From Chryseobacterium sp. (GTDB taxonomy: Bacteria; Bacteroidota; Bacteroidia; Flavobacteriales; Weeksellaceae), in contig JAITUA010000018.1 in NCBI GenBank assembly GCA_031286615.1, positions 88,853-152,852 of the forward strand: a stretch of DNA of 64,000 nucleotides, in the 5' to 3' direction. Position numbers and translations under genes: made by a program. The first letter of the stretch is position 1. The number at the start of each line of letters is the position of its first letter. The notes beneath the pieces are model-generated. The model had not been told where the DNA came from. It did no database searches and was given only the letters and a program-made list of their open reading frames with translations. Positions 43,438 through 53,461 of this stretch are shown here, piece by piece.

Positions 43438-46400
43438 ATGGAAACCCAAAAATATACTCCAACCAACAAGGTAAGAATCGTAACTGCTGCCTCATTATTT
43501 GATGGACATGATGCTGCGATCAATATTATGCGTCGTGTTATTCAGGGAACAGGATGCGAAGTGATCCATTTAGGACACGATAAATCAGCAGAGGAAGTTG
43601 TAAATACAGCAATCCAGGAAGATGCCAATGCTATTGCATTAACTTCATATCAGGGAGGTCACACAGAATATTTCAAATATATCTATGACCTTTTGAGAGA
43701 AAAAAATTCACCGCAGATCAAAATTTTTGGCGGCGGTGGCGGTGTAATTCTTCCGGAAGAGATCAAAGACCTGATGTCTTATGGAATCGATAGAATTTAT
43801 TCTCCGGATGACGGCCGTGAACTTGGCCTTCAGGGAATGATTGACGATCTTGTACACAGATCAGATTTTGCGACAGGTAAAGATGTGACCGCAAAAGATC
43901 TGGATGCCATCAGCTTTGAAAACTCAACAAGCATCGCCAGCATTATCTCTGCTGTTGAAAACTTCTCAGAAGAAAAACCTGAGCTTGTAAAAGCAATTGA
44001 TGAAAAATCTAAAGATTTAACCATTCCAATTATTGGTATTACAGGTACCGGAGGAGCTGGTAAATCTTCTTTAACAGATGAATTAGTAAGACGTTTCTTA
44101 CGTTCAAATACTGATAAAAAAATCGCCATTATCTCTATTGACCCTTCGAAAAAGAAAACCGGAGGTGCTTTATTAGGAGACAGAATCCGTATGAATGCGA
44201 TCAATGATCCTAGAGTTTATATGCGTTCTATGGCAACCAGAGAAAATAACGTTTCCGTTTCCCCGTTCATTCATTCTGCATTGAATGTACTGAAGCTGGC
44301 TCATCCTGATGTTATCATCCTTGAAACTTCAGGGATCGGACAGTCCGGTTCAGAAGTTTCGGATTTTGCAGATGTTTCTATGTATGTAATGACTCCTGAA
44401 TACGGAGCATCTACACAGCTGGAAAAAATCGACATGTTAGACTACGCTGATCTTGTAGCATTAAACAAATCTGACAAAAGAGGGGCTCTTGATGCTCTTC
44501 AAGCTGTAAGGAAACAGTTCCAGAGAAACCACCTTTTATGGGAAAGTCCATTGGAAGATATGCCTGTATATGCTACAAAAGCATCTCAGTTTAATGACCA
44601 CGGAACAACAGAACTATACAACAGATTAGTTTCTAAAGTAAACGAAAAATTTGCTGATTTAAAACTAAACGCTTTCGTAGAACAGGAAATTACAGACGAA
44701 GTAACAATTATTCCTCCGAAAAGAGTTCGTTACCTTTCTGAAATCGTTGAAAACAACAAACAATACGATATCAATATTGAAAAGCAGGCTGAACTGGCCA
44801 GAACAATGTATCATATTGAAGGCGTAAAAAATATAATTTCCAATGAGGTTTTGGATGCTGAATATCAAAAGGCAGAAAAAAATCTTCAACAGGATAATAT
44901 CGACTTCCTGAAAACCTGGGATGACACTAAAAAAGCTTTCCAGGCAGAATTCTATTCTTATTTTGTAAGAGGAAAAGAAATCAAAGTGGAAACTTCCACA
45001 GAATCTTTATCTCATTTGAGAATTCCAAAAATTGCATTGCCAAAATACACCGACTGGGGTGATCTGATCAAATGGAAAGGACAGGAAAATCTTCCGGGAA
45101 GCTTCCCTTATACTGCGGGAATTTATCCGTTCAAGAGAACCGGTGAAGATCCGACAAGGATGTTTGCAGGAGAAGGAGGTCCTGAAAGAACCAACAGAAG
45201 ATTCCATTATGTTTCTGCAGAAATGCCTGCAAAACGTTTATCCACAGCTTTTGACTCCGTAACATTATATGGGCAGGACCCTGCTTTACCACCAGATATT
45301 TATGGTAAGATCGGAAATGCAGGGGTTTCTATCGCAACATTAGATGATGCTAAAAAACTGTATTCCGGATTTGATCTGGTGAATGCACTCACTTCAGTTT
45401 CTATGACGATCAATGGTCCTGCACCAATGCTATTGGCTTTCTTTATGAATGCCGCTATCGATCAGAATGTTGAAAAATATATCAAAGAAAATGGTTTAGA
45501 AGCTAAAGTAGAGGCTAAACTTAAGGAGAAATTTGACGATAAAGGTTTAGAAAGACCAAAATACAAAGGTGAACTTCCTCCATCCAATAATGGTTTAGGA
45601 TTACAGCTTTTAGGATTAACAGGTGATGAAGTAATTCCTGCAGATGTATATGCAGAAATTAAAGCCAAAACAATTGCTACCGTTCGTGGTACCGTTCAGG
45701 CTGACATCTTAAAAGAAGATCAGGCTCAGAATACATGTATCTTCTCTACTGAATTTGCTCTTAGACTAATGGGTGACGTTCAGGAATATTTCATCAGAGA
45801 GAAAGTAAGAAACTTCTACTCTGTCTCCATTTCAGGATATCACATTGCTGAAGCAGGAGCTAACCCAGTTTCTCAATTAGCATTCACATTGGCAAACGGT
45901 TTCACTTATGTGGAATATTACTTAAGCCGTGGAATGGATATCAATGATTTTGCTCCAAACTTATCTTTCTTCTTCTCCAACGGTATCGACCCTGAGTATT
46001 CAGTAATCGGCCGTGTAGCAAGAAGAATCTGGGCAAAAGCTATGAAATTAAAATATGGAGCTGATGAAAGAAGCCAGATGCTGAAATACCACATCCAGAC
46101 TTCAGGACGTTCTCTGCACGCTCAGGAAATTGATTTCAATGATATCAGAACAACTCTTCAGGCGCTTTATGCGATCTATGATAACTGTAATTCACTTCAC
46201 ACCAATGCTTATGACGAGGCGATTACAACTCCTACTGAACAATCGGTAAGAAGAGCGATGGCAATCCAGTTAATCATCAATAAAGAATTAGGATTAGCTA
46301 AAAACGAAAATCCACTTCAGGGATCATTTATCATCGAAGAATTAACGGATCTTGTGGAAGAAGCTGTATATACGGAATTCGACAGAATCACAGAAAGAGG

Positions 46401-46785
46401 TGGTGTTCTTGGAGCGATGGAAACGATGTATCAACGTTCAAAAATCCAGGAAGAATCTATGCATTACGAATGGCTTAAACATACAGGTGAATACCCGATC
46501 ATCGGGGTAAATACTTTCTTAGGAAAAGACGGTTCACCAACTGTTTTACCAGGAGAAGTTATCCGTTCCACAGAAGAGGAAAAACAAGCACAGATTGAAT
46601 CTCTGCACAACTTCCAGCAGGCTAATGACAGCAAATCTGAAGAAGCTTTGAAACAACTTCAACATGCAGCCATCAACCAGCAAAACTTGTTTGAAGTAAT
46701 GATGGATGCCGTGAAATACTGTTCTTTAGGACAAATTACCAATGCTTTATTTGAAGTGGGCGGTAAGTACAGAAGAAATATGTAA
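43438..46785 (+). CDS. icmF: Fused isobutyryl-CoA mutase (IcmF), B12-dependent
   Basis: This 1115-residue fusion interconverts isobutyryl-CoA and butyryl-CoA with adenosylcobalamin. Domains in order are: B12-binding (about 10-140, with DGHDAA carrying the base-off histidine H24, where many B12 proteins have DxHxxG), a MeaB-like G-protein chaperone (P-loop GTGGAGKS, 203-210), a linker, and the mutase substrate-binding barrel (about 540-1115). The chaperone placed between cofactor and substrate domains is the defining IcmF architecture. Methylmalonyl-CoA mutase is excluded by this order. Single gene; terminator at 46818. Confidence 0.92.
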   Translation: METQKYTPTNKVRIVTAASLFDGHDAAINIMRRVIQGTGCEVIHLGHDKSAEEVVNTAIQEDANAIALTSYQGGHTEYFKYIYDLLREKNSPQIKIFGGGGGVILPEEIKDLMSYGIDRIYSPDDGRELGLQGMIDDLVHRSDFATGKDVTAKDLDAISFENSTSIASIISAVENFSEEKPELVKAIDEKSKDLTIPIIGITGTGGAGKSSLTDELVRRFLRSNTDKKIAIISIDPSKKKTGGALLGDRIRMNAINDPRVYMRSMATRENNVSVSPFIHSALNVLKLAHPDVIILETSGIGQSGSEVSDFADVSMYVMTPEYGASTQLEKIDMLDYADLVALNKSDKRGALDALQAVRKQFQRNHLLWESPLEDMPVYATKASQFNDHGTTELYNRLVSKVNEKFADLKLNAFVEQEITDEVTIIPPKRVRYLSEIVENNKQYDINIEKQAELARTMYHIEGVKNIISNEVLDAEYQKAEKNLQQDNIDFLKTWDDTKKAFQAEFYSYFVRGKEIKVETSTESLSHLRIPKIALPKYTDWGDLIKWKGQENLPGSFPYTAGIYPFKRTGEDPTRMFAGEGGPERTNRRFHYVSAEMPAKRLSTAFDSVTLYGQDPALPPDIYGKIGNAGVSIATLDDAKKLYSGFDLVNALTSVSMTINGPAPMLLAFFMNAAIDQNVEKYIKENGLEAKVEAKLKEKFDDKGLERPKYKGELPPSNNGLGLQLLGLTGDEVIPADVYAEIKAKTIATVRGTVQADILKEDQAQNTCIFSTEFALRLMGDVQEYFIREKVRNFYSVSISGYHIAEAGANPVSQLAFTLANGFTYVEYYLSRGMDINDFAPNLSFFFSNGIDPEYSVIGRVARRIWAKAMKLKYGADERSQMLKYHIQTSGRSLHAQEIDFNDIRTTLQALYAIYDNCNSLHTNAYDEAITTPTEQSVRRAMAIQLIINKELGLAKNENPLQGSFIIEELTDLVEEAVYTEFDRITERGGVLGAMETMYQRSKIQEESMHYEWLKHTGEYPIIGVNTFLGKDGSPTVLPGEVIRSTEEEKQAQIESLHNFQQANDSKSEEALKQLQHAAINQQNLFEVMMDAVKYCSLGQITNALFEVGGKYRRNM

Positions 46786-46817
46786 TTCTTAATTGAAACT
46801 ACATTTTTTATAAATTA

Positions 46818-46847
46818 AACCTCAAAGAAATTCTTTGAGGTTTTTTT
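46818..46847 (+). terminator. Terminator after icmF
   Basis: AACCTCAAAGAA pairs with TTCTTTGAGGTT, followed by seven T. Confidence 0.88.
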
Positions 46848-46909
46848 ATTTTAATTGTTATAAAATATTTTCATCATTCAATTTAATTTCAGGACCGTCC
46901 TTAAATCCT

Positions 46910-46917
46910 TATTTTTG
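46910..46917 (+). promoter_or_regulatory. -7 element of the Dph6-like gene
   Basis: TATTTTTG lies 17 bases before the ATG at 46935. Confidence 0.5.
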
Positions 46918-46934
46918 ACAGATTTAATTTTAAC

Positions 46935-47645
46935 ATGAAACCAAAAGCTTTATTCAACTGGAGCAGCGGAAAGGATTCTGCACTTGCCCTTTATAAAATA
47001 CTACAGGAAGATCAATATGAGATTTCTACTCTGCTTACAAGTATTAATGAAGAATTTCAAAGGATTTCCATGCATGGAGTTCATGTTTCTCTGTTGGAAA
47101 AACAGGCAGAAAGTCTCGGAATCCCATTAATTAAAATGGAGCTTCCTAAAGAACCGTCAATGGATGAGTATCAGAAAATTATGAGTACAACAATGGCCGG
47201 AATTCAGGCTCAGGGTATTACTCATTCTGTCTTCGGTGATATTTTCCTGGAAGATCTGCGAAAATACAGGGAAGATCAATTAAATTCTGTTGGTATGAAA
47301 GCTGTATTTCCCCTGTGGAAACAAGATACCACCAACCTCATCCATGAATTTTTAGATCTTGGTTTTAAAACGATTGTAACCTGTGTGAACGGAACTTATC
47401 TGGATAAAAGTTTTGCAGGGCGAATTATTGATCAGAAATTCATTGATGATCTTCCTGAAAATGTAGATCCATGCGGAGAAAACGGAGAATTTCACACCTT
47501 TACTTTTGATGGACCTATTTTCAAAAATCCGGTTCAATTTGAAATTGGGGAAACCGTCAAAAAGACGTATCCAAAACCTAAAACAACTCCTGAAGAAGAA
47601 GACAGCGAATATGTTTTCTGGTTTTGTGATCTGCTGTTAAAATAA
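46935..47645 (+). CDS. Dph6-like adenine nucleotide alpha-hydrolase family protein
   Basis: The 236-residue PP-loop ATPase-like enzyme opens with FNWSSGKDSALAL, in which SSGKDS is the ATP-binding PP-loop. It continues with GISM-type motifs: ISMHGVHVSLLEKQAESLGIP and the family's VFGDIFLEDLRKYRE. The later PCGENGEFHTFTFDGP is characteristic of the DUF71/diphthine-ammonia ligase family. Bacteria have no diphthamide, so here the protein probably amidates something else. The actual substrate is unknown. Confidence 0.82.
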   Translation: MKPKALFNWSSGKDSALALYKILQEDQYEISTLLTSINEEFQRISMHGVHVSLLEKQAESLGIPLIKMELPKEPSMDEYQKIMSTTMAGIQAQGITHSVFGDIFLEDLRKYREDQLNSVGMKAVFPLWKQDTTNLIHEFLDLGFKTIVTCVNGTYLDKSFAGRIIDQKFIDDLPENVDPCGENGEFHTFTFDGPIFKNPVQFEIGETVKKTYPKPKTTPEEEDSEYVFWFCDLLLK

Positions 47646-47721
47646 ACTTGTATGGATTTCGTTGTAAGGTAAACAAAACCATGAACTTTTTTTAAGAATC
47701 GAAAATCCATGCTCCCAAATC

Positions 47722-48582
47722 ATGGACGACATGCAGGATACACCTGACGGAAAATTTTGCAATATCTGTCAAAAAAACGTTCTGGATCTCTCTCATCTTA
47801 ACCAGACTGACATGATTAAGATCCTTGAACAGAAAAGAGGAGAAAAATTCTGTGGCATATTGTTGCAAAAACACCTCAACCGCCCCATTGCTTTACCTCA
47901 AATAGATTCTGCAGAACACTTACCCGGAAAATATCATTTTTCGAAAATAGCTGCAGGAATTGCACTTACAGCAAGTATGCTCACTACCTACCCGGGACAA
48001 ACCACAAAACACAATGAAATAGCAGTTATTGCCCAGAAAAAGAACTTAAAAGGTAAAAATCTTCCAGAGAAAGAGCCTGTAAAAAAAGATGGACATATTC
48101 TGTTTACTGGAAAAGTATTAACCAAAAAATCGGAAAAGCCCATCATTACAACTGTAAGTTTTATTACAATAAAGAAAGTATATTCCACTAAAACAGACGC
48201 CTCCGGAAACTTTATACTCGAAATTCCCTCAGAACTCATCCAAGAGAAAAATCTTCTGGAGTTTAACCCATCCGACTTTTTCTATAATACCGAAATGTCT
48301 GTTTTCACAAAAGCCGAGCTCTCAAAACATCAAACCATACATCTTTCTGAAAACGGATACGATCAGATAATGGGAGATGTGGCGATAGGACCACCTTATG
48401 CTACTCCTCAGTCATTTGTCATCCTGAATGGTAAAGTGCTGGACTACAAACTATTCAACAAAAGCTATATGATATACCCCGATAAATATGAAGTTTACTA
48501 CATTCCTAAAGCTTTTGTCAATTTTTTTACATCTAAAGATAATATACATGACATCTACATTACTTTTGTGAAAAAGAAGTGA
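47722..48582 (+). CDS. Cys-rich N-terminus plus carboxypeptidase-like regulatory domain protein, apparent 5' frameshift
   Basis: From 47722 the ORF gives 286 residues: cysteine motif KFCNICQKNVLDLS near the start, a hydrophobic segment at about 75-92, and a CarboxypepD_reg-like segment (GKVLTKKSEKPIITTVSF). The reading frame continues upstream without a stop to encode RIENPCSQIMDDM, the usual family opening. Its only ATG (47681) is out of frame because a T tract of seven at 47687-47693 needs five or eight T. Either a frameshift (real, phase-variable or an assembly error) has cut the start, or ATG 47722 is used. Function unknown. Confidence 0.6.
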   Translation: MDDMQDTPDGKFCNICQKNVLDLSHLNQTDMIKILEQKRGEKFCGILLQKHLNRPIALPQIDSAEHLPGKYHFSKIAAGIALTASMLTTYPGQTTKHNEIAVIAQKKNLKGKNLPEKEPVKKDGHILFTGKVLTKKSEKPIITTVSFITIKKVYSTKTDASGNFILEIPSELIQEKNLLEFNPSDFFYNTEMSVFTKAELSKHQTIHLSENGYDQIMGDVAIGPPYATPQSFVILNGKVLDYKLFNKSYMIYPDKYEVYYIPKAFVNFFTSKDNIHDIYITFVKKK

Positions 48583-48654
48583 GCCCTACAGAGATATTTG
48601 TTTATATCCACGGTATTCAAATACAATCCTTCAGTAAAGCTGGGAGTTTTTTGT

Positions 48655-48662
48655 TATTTTTG
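48655..48662 (+). promoter_or_regulatory. -7 element of the serine hydrolase gene
   Basis: TATTTTTG lies 38 bases before the ATG at 48701. Confidence 0.45.
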
Positions 48663-48700
48663 AGAAACAATATTGATAAAAAAACATTTCCAAATACAAA

Positions 48701-49828
48701 ATGACTTTAAAAAAATTCCCTCTTCTTTCACTTATTTTTCTTTTGATTACGCTGGTTTCATGCAAAAATGAACCAACGGCAAAAGAGGCCGAAGCTTTAG
48801 ATAAAAAAGCTGTTATTGATTCTACTGTTGCAGCTTTTCAGAAAACACTTTTAGAACAACAGATTGATTCTACTTTCAAAAAGTATCATTTCAATGGAAG
48901 CATTGCCGTTTTTAAAGATACCATTCCCCTTTACAGAAGAGAAAACGGATATTCTGATTTTAAGAAGAAAGCTAAAATCGACAGTAATACCATTTTTGCC
49001 ATAGGTTCGGTAAGCAAGCAGTTTACCGCTGTTTTGGTCTTACTTCAAATGGAACAGGGAAAACTGAATGTGACTGATAAAGTTTCAAAATATCTGAAGG
49101 AATTTCAGATTAAAGAATATGAAAATATTACGATTCATCAATTATTAAATCATACTTCAGGATTGAATATGGTGGGAGGAAAACTGATGTTTAAGAGCGG
49201 TTCCGACTTCTTCTACTCCAATGACGGATTCAATACTCTTGGAAAGATTGTGGAAAAAGTTTCCGGAAAGTCCTATGCTGAAAATGTTCAGGAACTCTTT
49301 AAAAAAGCAGGAATGGTACATTCTTCAACCGGAGACACCTTTAAAGGGAATAATTTTGCCAGTGCTTATCTTGGTACTCCTGCTAAATTTCAGGAAGTTC
49401 CCAACATGCCGAAAAGATTAGGCGGGCAGGAAATCGGAACTCCGGCAGGTGGAATATTATCTACCATTCAGGATCTTCATTCATGGAACAACGCTTTGTA
49501 TGGCGGAAAAATTTTAAAGCCTGAAACCCTGAAGCTATTCATGGCAAAAAGCGCAGAAAGACGCCATGCAATCTTTGGAAAAATGGGCTACGCTTACGGT
49601 ATCATGCTTAATATCGGGAAACCCAATTCTTATTTCCACAGCGGTTATATAAAAGGCTCTCCTTCCTTAAACATCTATTATCCGGACACGAAAACATCCG
49701 TGATTATCCTGTCTAACATTGCCGATGAAGAAAAAGGGAAAGGAGTGATCTTCAGACCTCATATTGAAGTAAAAAAGATCACAGATCATCTTGAGAATAC
49801 TCTTACACAGCTTAGATCACAACATTAA
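48701..49828 (+). CDS. Serine hydrolase lipoprotein, beta-lactamase/PBP4* family
   Basis: This is a 375-residue lipoprotein with lipobox LVSC (Cys21), probably anchored at the cell envelope. The class C beta-lactamase-like fold is shown by the SxxK motif in IGSVSKQFTA (Ser103, Lys106) and the Y-x-N motif in FYSNDGFNTLG. The third motif, HSGYIKGSPS, has an H-S-G form in place of KTG. This combination is usual for esterases and D-amino-acid peptidases of this family; activity on beta-lactams is not implied. It converges with a membrane protein gene. Confidence 0.85.
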   Translation: MTLKKFPLLSLIFLLITLVSCKNEPTAKEAEALDKKAVIDSTVAAFQKTLLEQQIDSTFKKYHFNGSIAVFKDTIPLYRRENGYSDFKKKAKIDSNTIFAIGSVSKQFTAVLVLLQMEQGKLNVTDKVSKYLKEFQIKEYENITIHQLLNHTSGLNMVGGKLMFKSGSDFFYSNDGFNTLGKIVEKVSGKSYAENVQELFKKAGMVHSSTGDTFKGNNFASAYLGTPAKFQEVPNMPKRLGGQEIGTPAGGILSTIQDLHSWNNALYGGKILKPETLKLFMAKSAERRHAIFGKMGYAYGIMLNIGKPNSYFHSGYIKGSPSLNIYYPDTKTSVIILSNIADEEKGKGVIFRPHIEVKKITDHLENTLTQLRSQH

Positions 49829-49832
49829 CTCT

Positions 49833-50552
49833 TTATGCAGGCTTAAGAAACTCCTGCATTTTCATCAAATTCTTTTTGTGTTCTGTAAAATTGAATACAG
49901 CAAAAACAAGTGCCGTCTGCAATATAAACGGAAGAAGCAGGGTCACTAAGGTCAGAAATATTTCAGAATGATTATTTTCTCTGAAAAACTGATAAGCATA
50001 ATTCCCATTTTTTATAACAACCTGGGCCATTGAAGAACCGCAAACTACCACCAGTCCAATATTCTGCTGATACATTGTATAGAGGCTTTTTCCCTTGTAT
50101 TTGAAATCTGCTCTCAGGTATTTCCATATCTTATAATTAAAAGCCAATATAAATACTGAACCCAACAAAAAAGATCCGTTAAGCAGCTTGAAAAAAAGAT
50201 TATAATTGTCCTGATTTTTTGCAACAAAGATCAACAATAAGTTAATACCAAAAGCCAGCAGTCCTATCATTAAAGATTTTCTGAAAAGCCCTACATATTT
50301 TTCCTGTATAATTCTTTTGGCAATCAAAGGGATTGCCGTTGGGTAAAACAGCAGATAATTAACTAACTTAAATTCTCCGTTCCAGGATTCTTTTGTTTTT
50401 AAAAAAGCATCCTCAAAACTGATATTCTCCTTATTCTGAAGATCTGAAATCTGGCTGATCATATGATCTCTGATTTCTATCAGAATATCCAATGAAAGCT
50501 GTTGAGCGATCAGATAATCTGTAATTTTATTTTCCTGTTCTCCGGTTATCAT
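49833..50552 (-). CDS. Membrane protein coupled to a PadR regulator
   Basis: The 239-residue protein has a soluble N-terminal helical part (1-80; ITDYLIAQQLSLDILIEIRDHM) and about five hydrophobic segments after residue 85. The layout resembles DUF1700-like permease-associated proteins that follow PadR regulators. Its start overlaps the PadR stop by four bases (ATGA). The usual PadR partner function, such as sensing membrane or cell-wall stress, cannot be established here. Confidence 0.65.
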   Translation of the reverse strand: MITGEQENKITDYLIAQQLSLDILIEIRDHMISQISDLQNKENISFEDAFLKTKESWNGEFKLVNYLLFYPTAIPLIAKRIIQEKYVGLFRKSLMIGLLAFGINLLLIFVAKNQDNYNLFFKLLNGSFLLGSVFILAFNYKIWKYLRADFKYKGKSLYTMYQQNIGLVVVCGSSMAQVVIKNGNYAYQFFRENNHSEIFLTLVTLLLPFILQTALVFAVFNFTEHKKNLMKMQEFLKPA

Positions 50553-50872
50553 AAATTGAATATGGTTTGTAGGTTTAATAAGTAACTTTTCATCTCAGTT
50601 TCTTTTTCTGCCTGTTGTGTTTTTCCTTTTTCAGTCAGCAGATAATATTTACGGTCTCTTCCGTTGATTTTCTGAATTTCAGAAATAATCATTCCGTCAC
50701 TCTCCAGTTTGTGCAGTAATGGATAGAGTGCACCTTCCGTCATTTCCAGCTCACCTTCCGTGAGTTCTTTTGCCCTTTGAGTTATCTGATACCCGTACAT
50801 TTTGATTTCTTTGGAAAGAAGCTTCAAAATAATATTCTGCAGGGTACCTTTATAAAGACTATTCTTTTTCAT
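50549..50872 (-). CDS. PadR-family transcriptional regulator
   Basis: This is a 107-residue winged-helix repressor. The sequence KGTLQNIILKLLSKEIKMYGYQITQRAKELTEG, then GALYPLLHKLESDGMI (the recognition-helix region), is diagnostic for PadR. The C-terminal helix dimerises the protein. I start at ATG 50872; an in-frame TTG further upstream adjoins a TATGTTTG -7 element at 50891-50898. It probably autoregulates and controls its overlapping membrane-protein partner. Inducer unknown. Confidence 0.88.
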   Translation of the reverse strand: MKKNSLYKGTLQNIILKLLSKEIKMYGYQITQRAKELTEGELEMTEGALYPLLHKLESDGMIISEIQKINGRDRKYYLLTEKGKTQQAEKETEMKSYLLNLQTIFNL

Positions 50873-50951
50873 AGAATGATTTATACCTTGCAAACATATG
50901 CATAATTTTCTTATGTATATAAATTTAATCTAAAAACTTTTAATTTGCTTT

Positions 50952-51476
50952 ATGAAAAAAATGTACTTCATAGCGATTTTTCCTCCTCAGGAAATTATTG
51001 AAGAAATAAAAATATTTAAAGAAGATCTCGCAACAAATTATGCCAATTCCAAGGCTTTGAAAAATGAAGCCCACATTACACTATTTCCTCCCTTTTCAAG
51101 AGAAATTGAACTGGAGGAGGATATTCATATTGCTTTTCAGAAGATCAATACAGAAATCACGCCTTTTGAAATAGAACTGGATGGCTTTGGAAGCTTTGCT
51201 AATCCTAAAAATCCTGTACTCTATATTCATCCAAAAGAAAATATTCATTTAACCGAGCTTTATCATAGGGTAAAAGAGTACTTTAATTTTGTCCAGTATT
51301 CTTTTAATCCTCACGTGACTGTAGGTTTCAGGGATCTGAGTTGGGAAAATTACCTTAAAGCCTGGGAAAAATATGAAACAAAGAAATATAAAACTAAATT
51401 CTTAGTTGATAAAATAATACTTCTCCGTCATGATGGACAATGGATTCCTATAGCAGAGAAAAAACTGGAAAAATAA
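50952..51476 (+). CDS. 2'-5' RNA ligase / 2H phosphoesterase family protein
   Basis: This is a 174-residue 2H-family protein with the two signature HxTx-type motifs: HITLFPPF at about 43 and HVTVGF at about 123. Members include bacterial RNA ligase-like proteins and cyclic phosphodiesterases. There is no signal peptide. It is divergent from the PadR gene and followed by a shared terminator. Real substrate unknown. Confidence 0.85.
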   Translation: MKKMYFIAIFPPQEIIEEIKIFKEDLATNYANSKALKNEAHITLFPPFSREIELEEDIHIAFQKINTEITPFEIELDGFGSFANPKNPVLYIHPKENIHLTELYHRVKEYFNFVQYSFNPHVTVGFRDLSWENYLKAWEKYETKKYKTKFLVDKIILLRHDGQWIPIAEKKLEK

Positions 51477-51500
51477 AACCGGCTGCTGGAGCCGGTTTTG
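51475..51500. terminator. Bidirectional terminator
   Basis: AAAACCGGCT pairs with AGCCGGTTTT between the RNA ligase-like gene and the convergent M64 peptidase gene. Confidence 0.85.
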
Positions 51501-51506
51501 TTCAAT

Positions 51507-52865
51507 TTATTCTTTCATGATCTTCTGAGAGAGAATCAGATTTTTGTTTTCTTTTACATTCAACAGATACGTGCCTGTCGGAAAGTTTTTAATATCAATC
51601 TTAATTCCTGCATCTTTAAATTCAAATCTGGATGGGATCAGTTTCCCGGAAGTATCATAGATTTCCACTTTTACATCTTTTGAAAAATCCTGTTTTCCTT
51701 TAATGAAAAATTCTCCGTCTGTAGGGTTCGGATAAACACTGAACCGTCTTTCTTCAGCTTTCACTTCTGAAAGTTTAAGAGTAGATTTACTCAGAGTCCA
51801 GGAAACAGTAGTAACATGCAGAGTACTGTGGTTATCAACTTTCAAAAGCGGATTATCATCAACTACGGACAATGTTAATGTATTATTTCCATTGTTCAGC
51901 TGCGCGGGAGTAATGGTAACGCTGCTCGCTGTTGATCCAAGCGTTGTTCCATTCAATATCCAGGTGTTGACCAAAGTATTAGGATTGGGAAGAATTTCAG
52001 TAGCTGTAAAAGTGACATTAGATGTAGCATCTACTGTAGTATTATTAGCAGGTGTATAGGAATCTATTGGAGACACTAAACTATGGATCTTTTCGATAAT
52101 TGCCTCTTTACATACGGAGCAGAACTGCTGGTTAAGATATCTCATCTCACAACTCTGGTGCGGACGGAACCAGCTAGGGCTTTCAGCATGAGCATACACT
52201 CCTACCCCATTTAATCCTACCCAATTTTTCCATTTGATCGTTGCCGGATTAGAATTCTGTGTTTTATTGGGAGATTCCAGTGAACCTGAAAACCAATATT
52301 CATCAGCTAATTTTCCAAAGGAATGTCCAAGCTCGTGCACTACAATTTCATTTGAAGACCCATTTAATGAAGCAAAAGCATACGTTCCTCCACAGCCTCC
52401 ATATTCTGTAGAATTCCCCAATATATAGGTAATATCGTAATCAGGAATATTAGCGGCCAGTACTTGTCCTACTTTATTGGTTGTATTACTGTATATGCAT
52501 CTGTGAACTCCTACATCAAAAGTAGAGCCCAGATAGTTGTTCGGATTGGTAACGGGAATTACAGGTTCAGTAACATCTGTTGCTGTTCCCGGATGTTTCA
52601 CACCTGATTCTGTGGAAATCACTTTTACAGCATAAGCATTAAAGTAATTTTTATATTCTGTATAGGGACTTTTTGTAAAAAGATAATTGACCGTATTCTG
52701 AGCTGATGTTGTAAAATCGGCTTGCTGTGCAGCGGTAAATCCGTCTCCTAAAACAGCAATAATAATCCTTTTGCTGTTGTCTCCGTTCTGTAAAAGCGGA
52801 ACAGTATCGAATGTCTGGGCAAAACAGCTGCTTCCAACTAAAAGGGATAATAAAACTTTTTTCAT
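51507..52865 (-). CDS. M64 family zinc peptidase with T9SS type A sorting domain
   Basis: This is a secreted 452-residue peptidase. The signal peptide is about 1-16 (SSCFAQ). The M64 (IgA peptidase-like) domain has KRIIIAVLGDGFTAAQQ and the zinc motif HELGHSFGKLADEY (HExxH at 177-181). An Ig-like segment follows from about 265. The last 80 residues (FSVYPNPTDGEFFIKG, then SGKLIPS and GTYLLNVKENKNLILS) form a type A sorting domain, predicting export through T9SS. Its operon partner is the gene two bases upstream. Substrate unknown. Confidence 0.9.
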   Translation of the reverse strand: MKKVLLSLLVGSSCFAQTFDTVPLLQNGDNSKRIIIAVLGDGFTAAQQADFTTSAQNTVNYLFTKSPYTEYKNYFNAYAVKVISTESGVKHPGTATDVTEPVIPVTNPNNYLGSTFDVGVHRCIYSNTTNKVGQVLAANIPDYDITYILGNSTEYGGCGGTYAFASLNGSSNEIVVHELGHSFGKLADEYWFSGSLESPNKTQNSNPATIKWKNWVGLNGVGVYAHAESPSWFRPHQSCEMRYLNQQFCSVCKEAIIEKIHSLVSPIDSYTPANNTTVDATSNVTFTATEILPNPNTLVNTWILNGTTLGSTASSVTITPAQLNNGNNTLTLSVVDDNPLLKVDNHSTLHVTTVSWTLSKSTLKLSEVKAEERRFSVYPNPTDGEFFIKGKQDFSKDVKVEIYDTSGKLIPSRFEFKDAGIKIDIKNFPTGTYLLNVKENKNLILSQKIMKE

Positions 52866-52867
52866 AA

Positions 52868-53365
52868 TTATAGTTTTTTGGTGAATAATAGTTGTACTCC
52901 ATCATCAGTTGCCTTCTCAACCTTTACCGTCTGAACATTTTCAGAATAGGAAAAACGGGTACTGAATTCTGTGCTTTGAAGGGAAGCTTTATGTCTGGAA
53001 ATCCCCTCTTTTTCATATACTTCCAATTCAGGGTTAAAAGGATCTCTTACAAGCTGTCTGGCAACTTCTTTCCCGCCAGATGCTGTCAGTGTGATAATAA
53101 AGTCTCCATTATGAGCTTCATTTCTTTCAAAAGAAGAAATCTGCTTCAATCTGCCATCCGTAATTTTACTGCTCTGAAGAGTAACTTTTGCATTTCCGGA
53201 TTGATCTTTATCTGCTTTGAAAAACAGATAAATAATTCTGTCACTTTTTTTTACCGTAGTTTCTGAAAGTGATTGTCTTTTTTGAGTTAATCCATTCTCT
53301 TTCTGAAAGCTACAGAACAGAAAAACAGGAACAATGAATACATTAAATACATTTTTCATAGTCAT
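52868..53365 (-). CDS. Exported protein in an operon with the M64 peptidase
   Basis: This is a 165-residue precursor with a hydrophobic signal (NVFIVPVFLFCSF). The Cys in FLFCS could be a weak lipobox, but it does not fit well. The mature part is polar, with ADKDQSGNAKVTLQSSK and FNPELEVYEKEG, and looks like beta-rich adaptor sequence. It ends two bases before the M64 gene, so the two are co-transcribed. It might act as a partner, chaperone or inhibitor of the protease. No family recognised. Confidence 0.55.
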   Translation of the reverse strand: MTMKNVFNVFIVPVFLFCSFQKENGLTQKRQSLSETTVKKSDRIIYLFFKADKDQSGNAKVTLQSSKITDGRLKQISSFERNEAHNGDFIITLTASGGKEVARQLVRDPFNPELEVYEKEGISRHKASLQSTEFSTRFSYSENVQTVKVEKATDDGVQLLFTKKL

Positions 53366-53448
53366 TTTTGTTTAAAGGTACTAAAGTTTTAAATATAAAT
53401 GAAAGTCATTTCCAATACTTTTTCACTCTTAAAAAACTTAGAAAGTCC

Positions 53449-53456
53449 TATCTTTG
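53449..53456 (+). promoter_or_regulatory. -7 element of ruvC
   Basis: TATCTTTG lies six bases before ATG 53462, inside the longer reading frame from 53399. It supports the shorter start. Confidence 0.5.
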
Positions 53457-53461
53457 AGGCA

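Noticed and set aside
53399-53461. Longer ruvC start at 53399
   Set aside because: The extension contains a -7 element TATCTTTG six bases before ATG 53462, and the family N-terminus starts at MISEKIILGIDPG.
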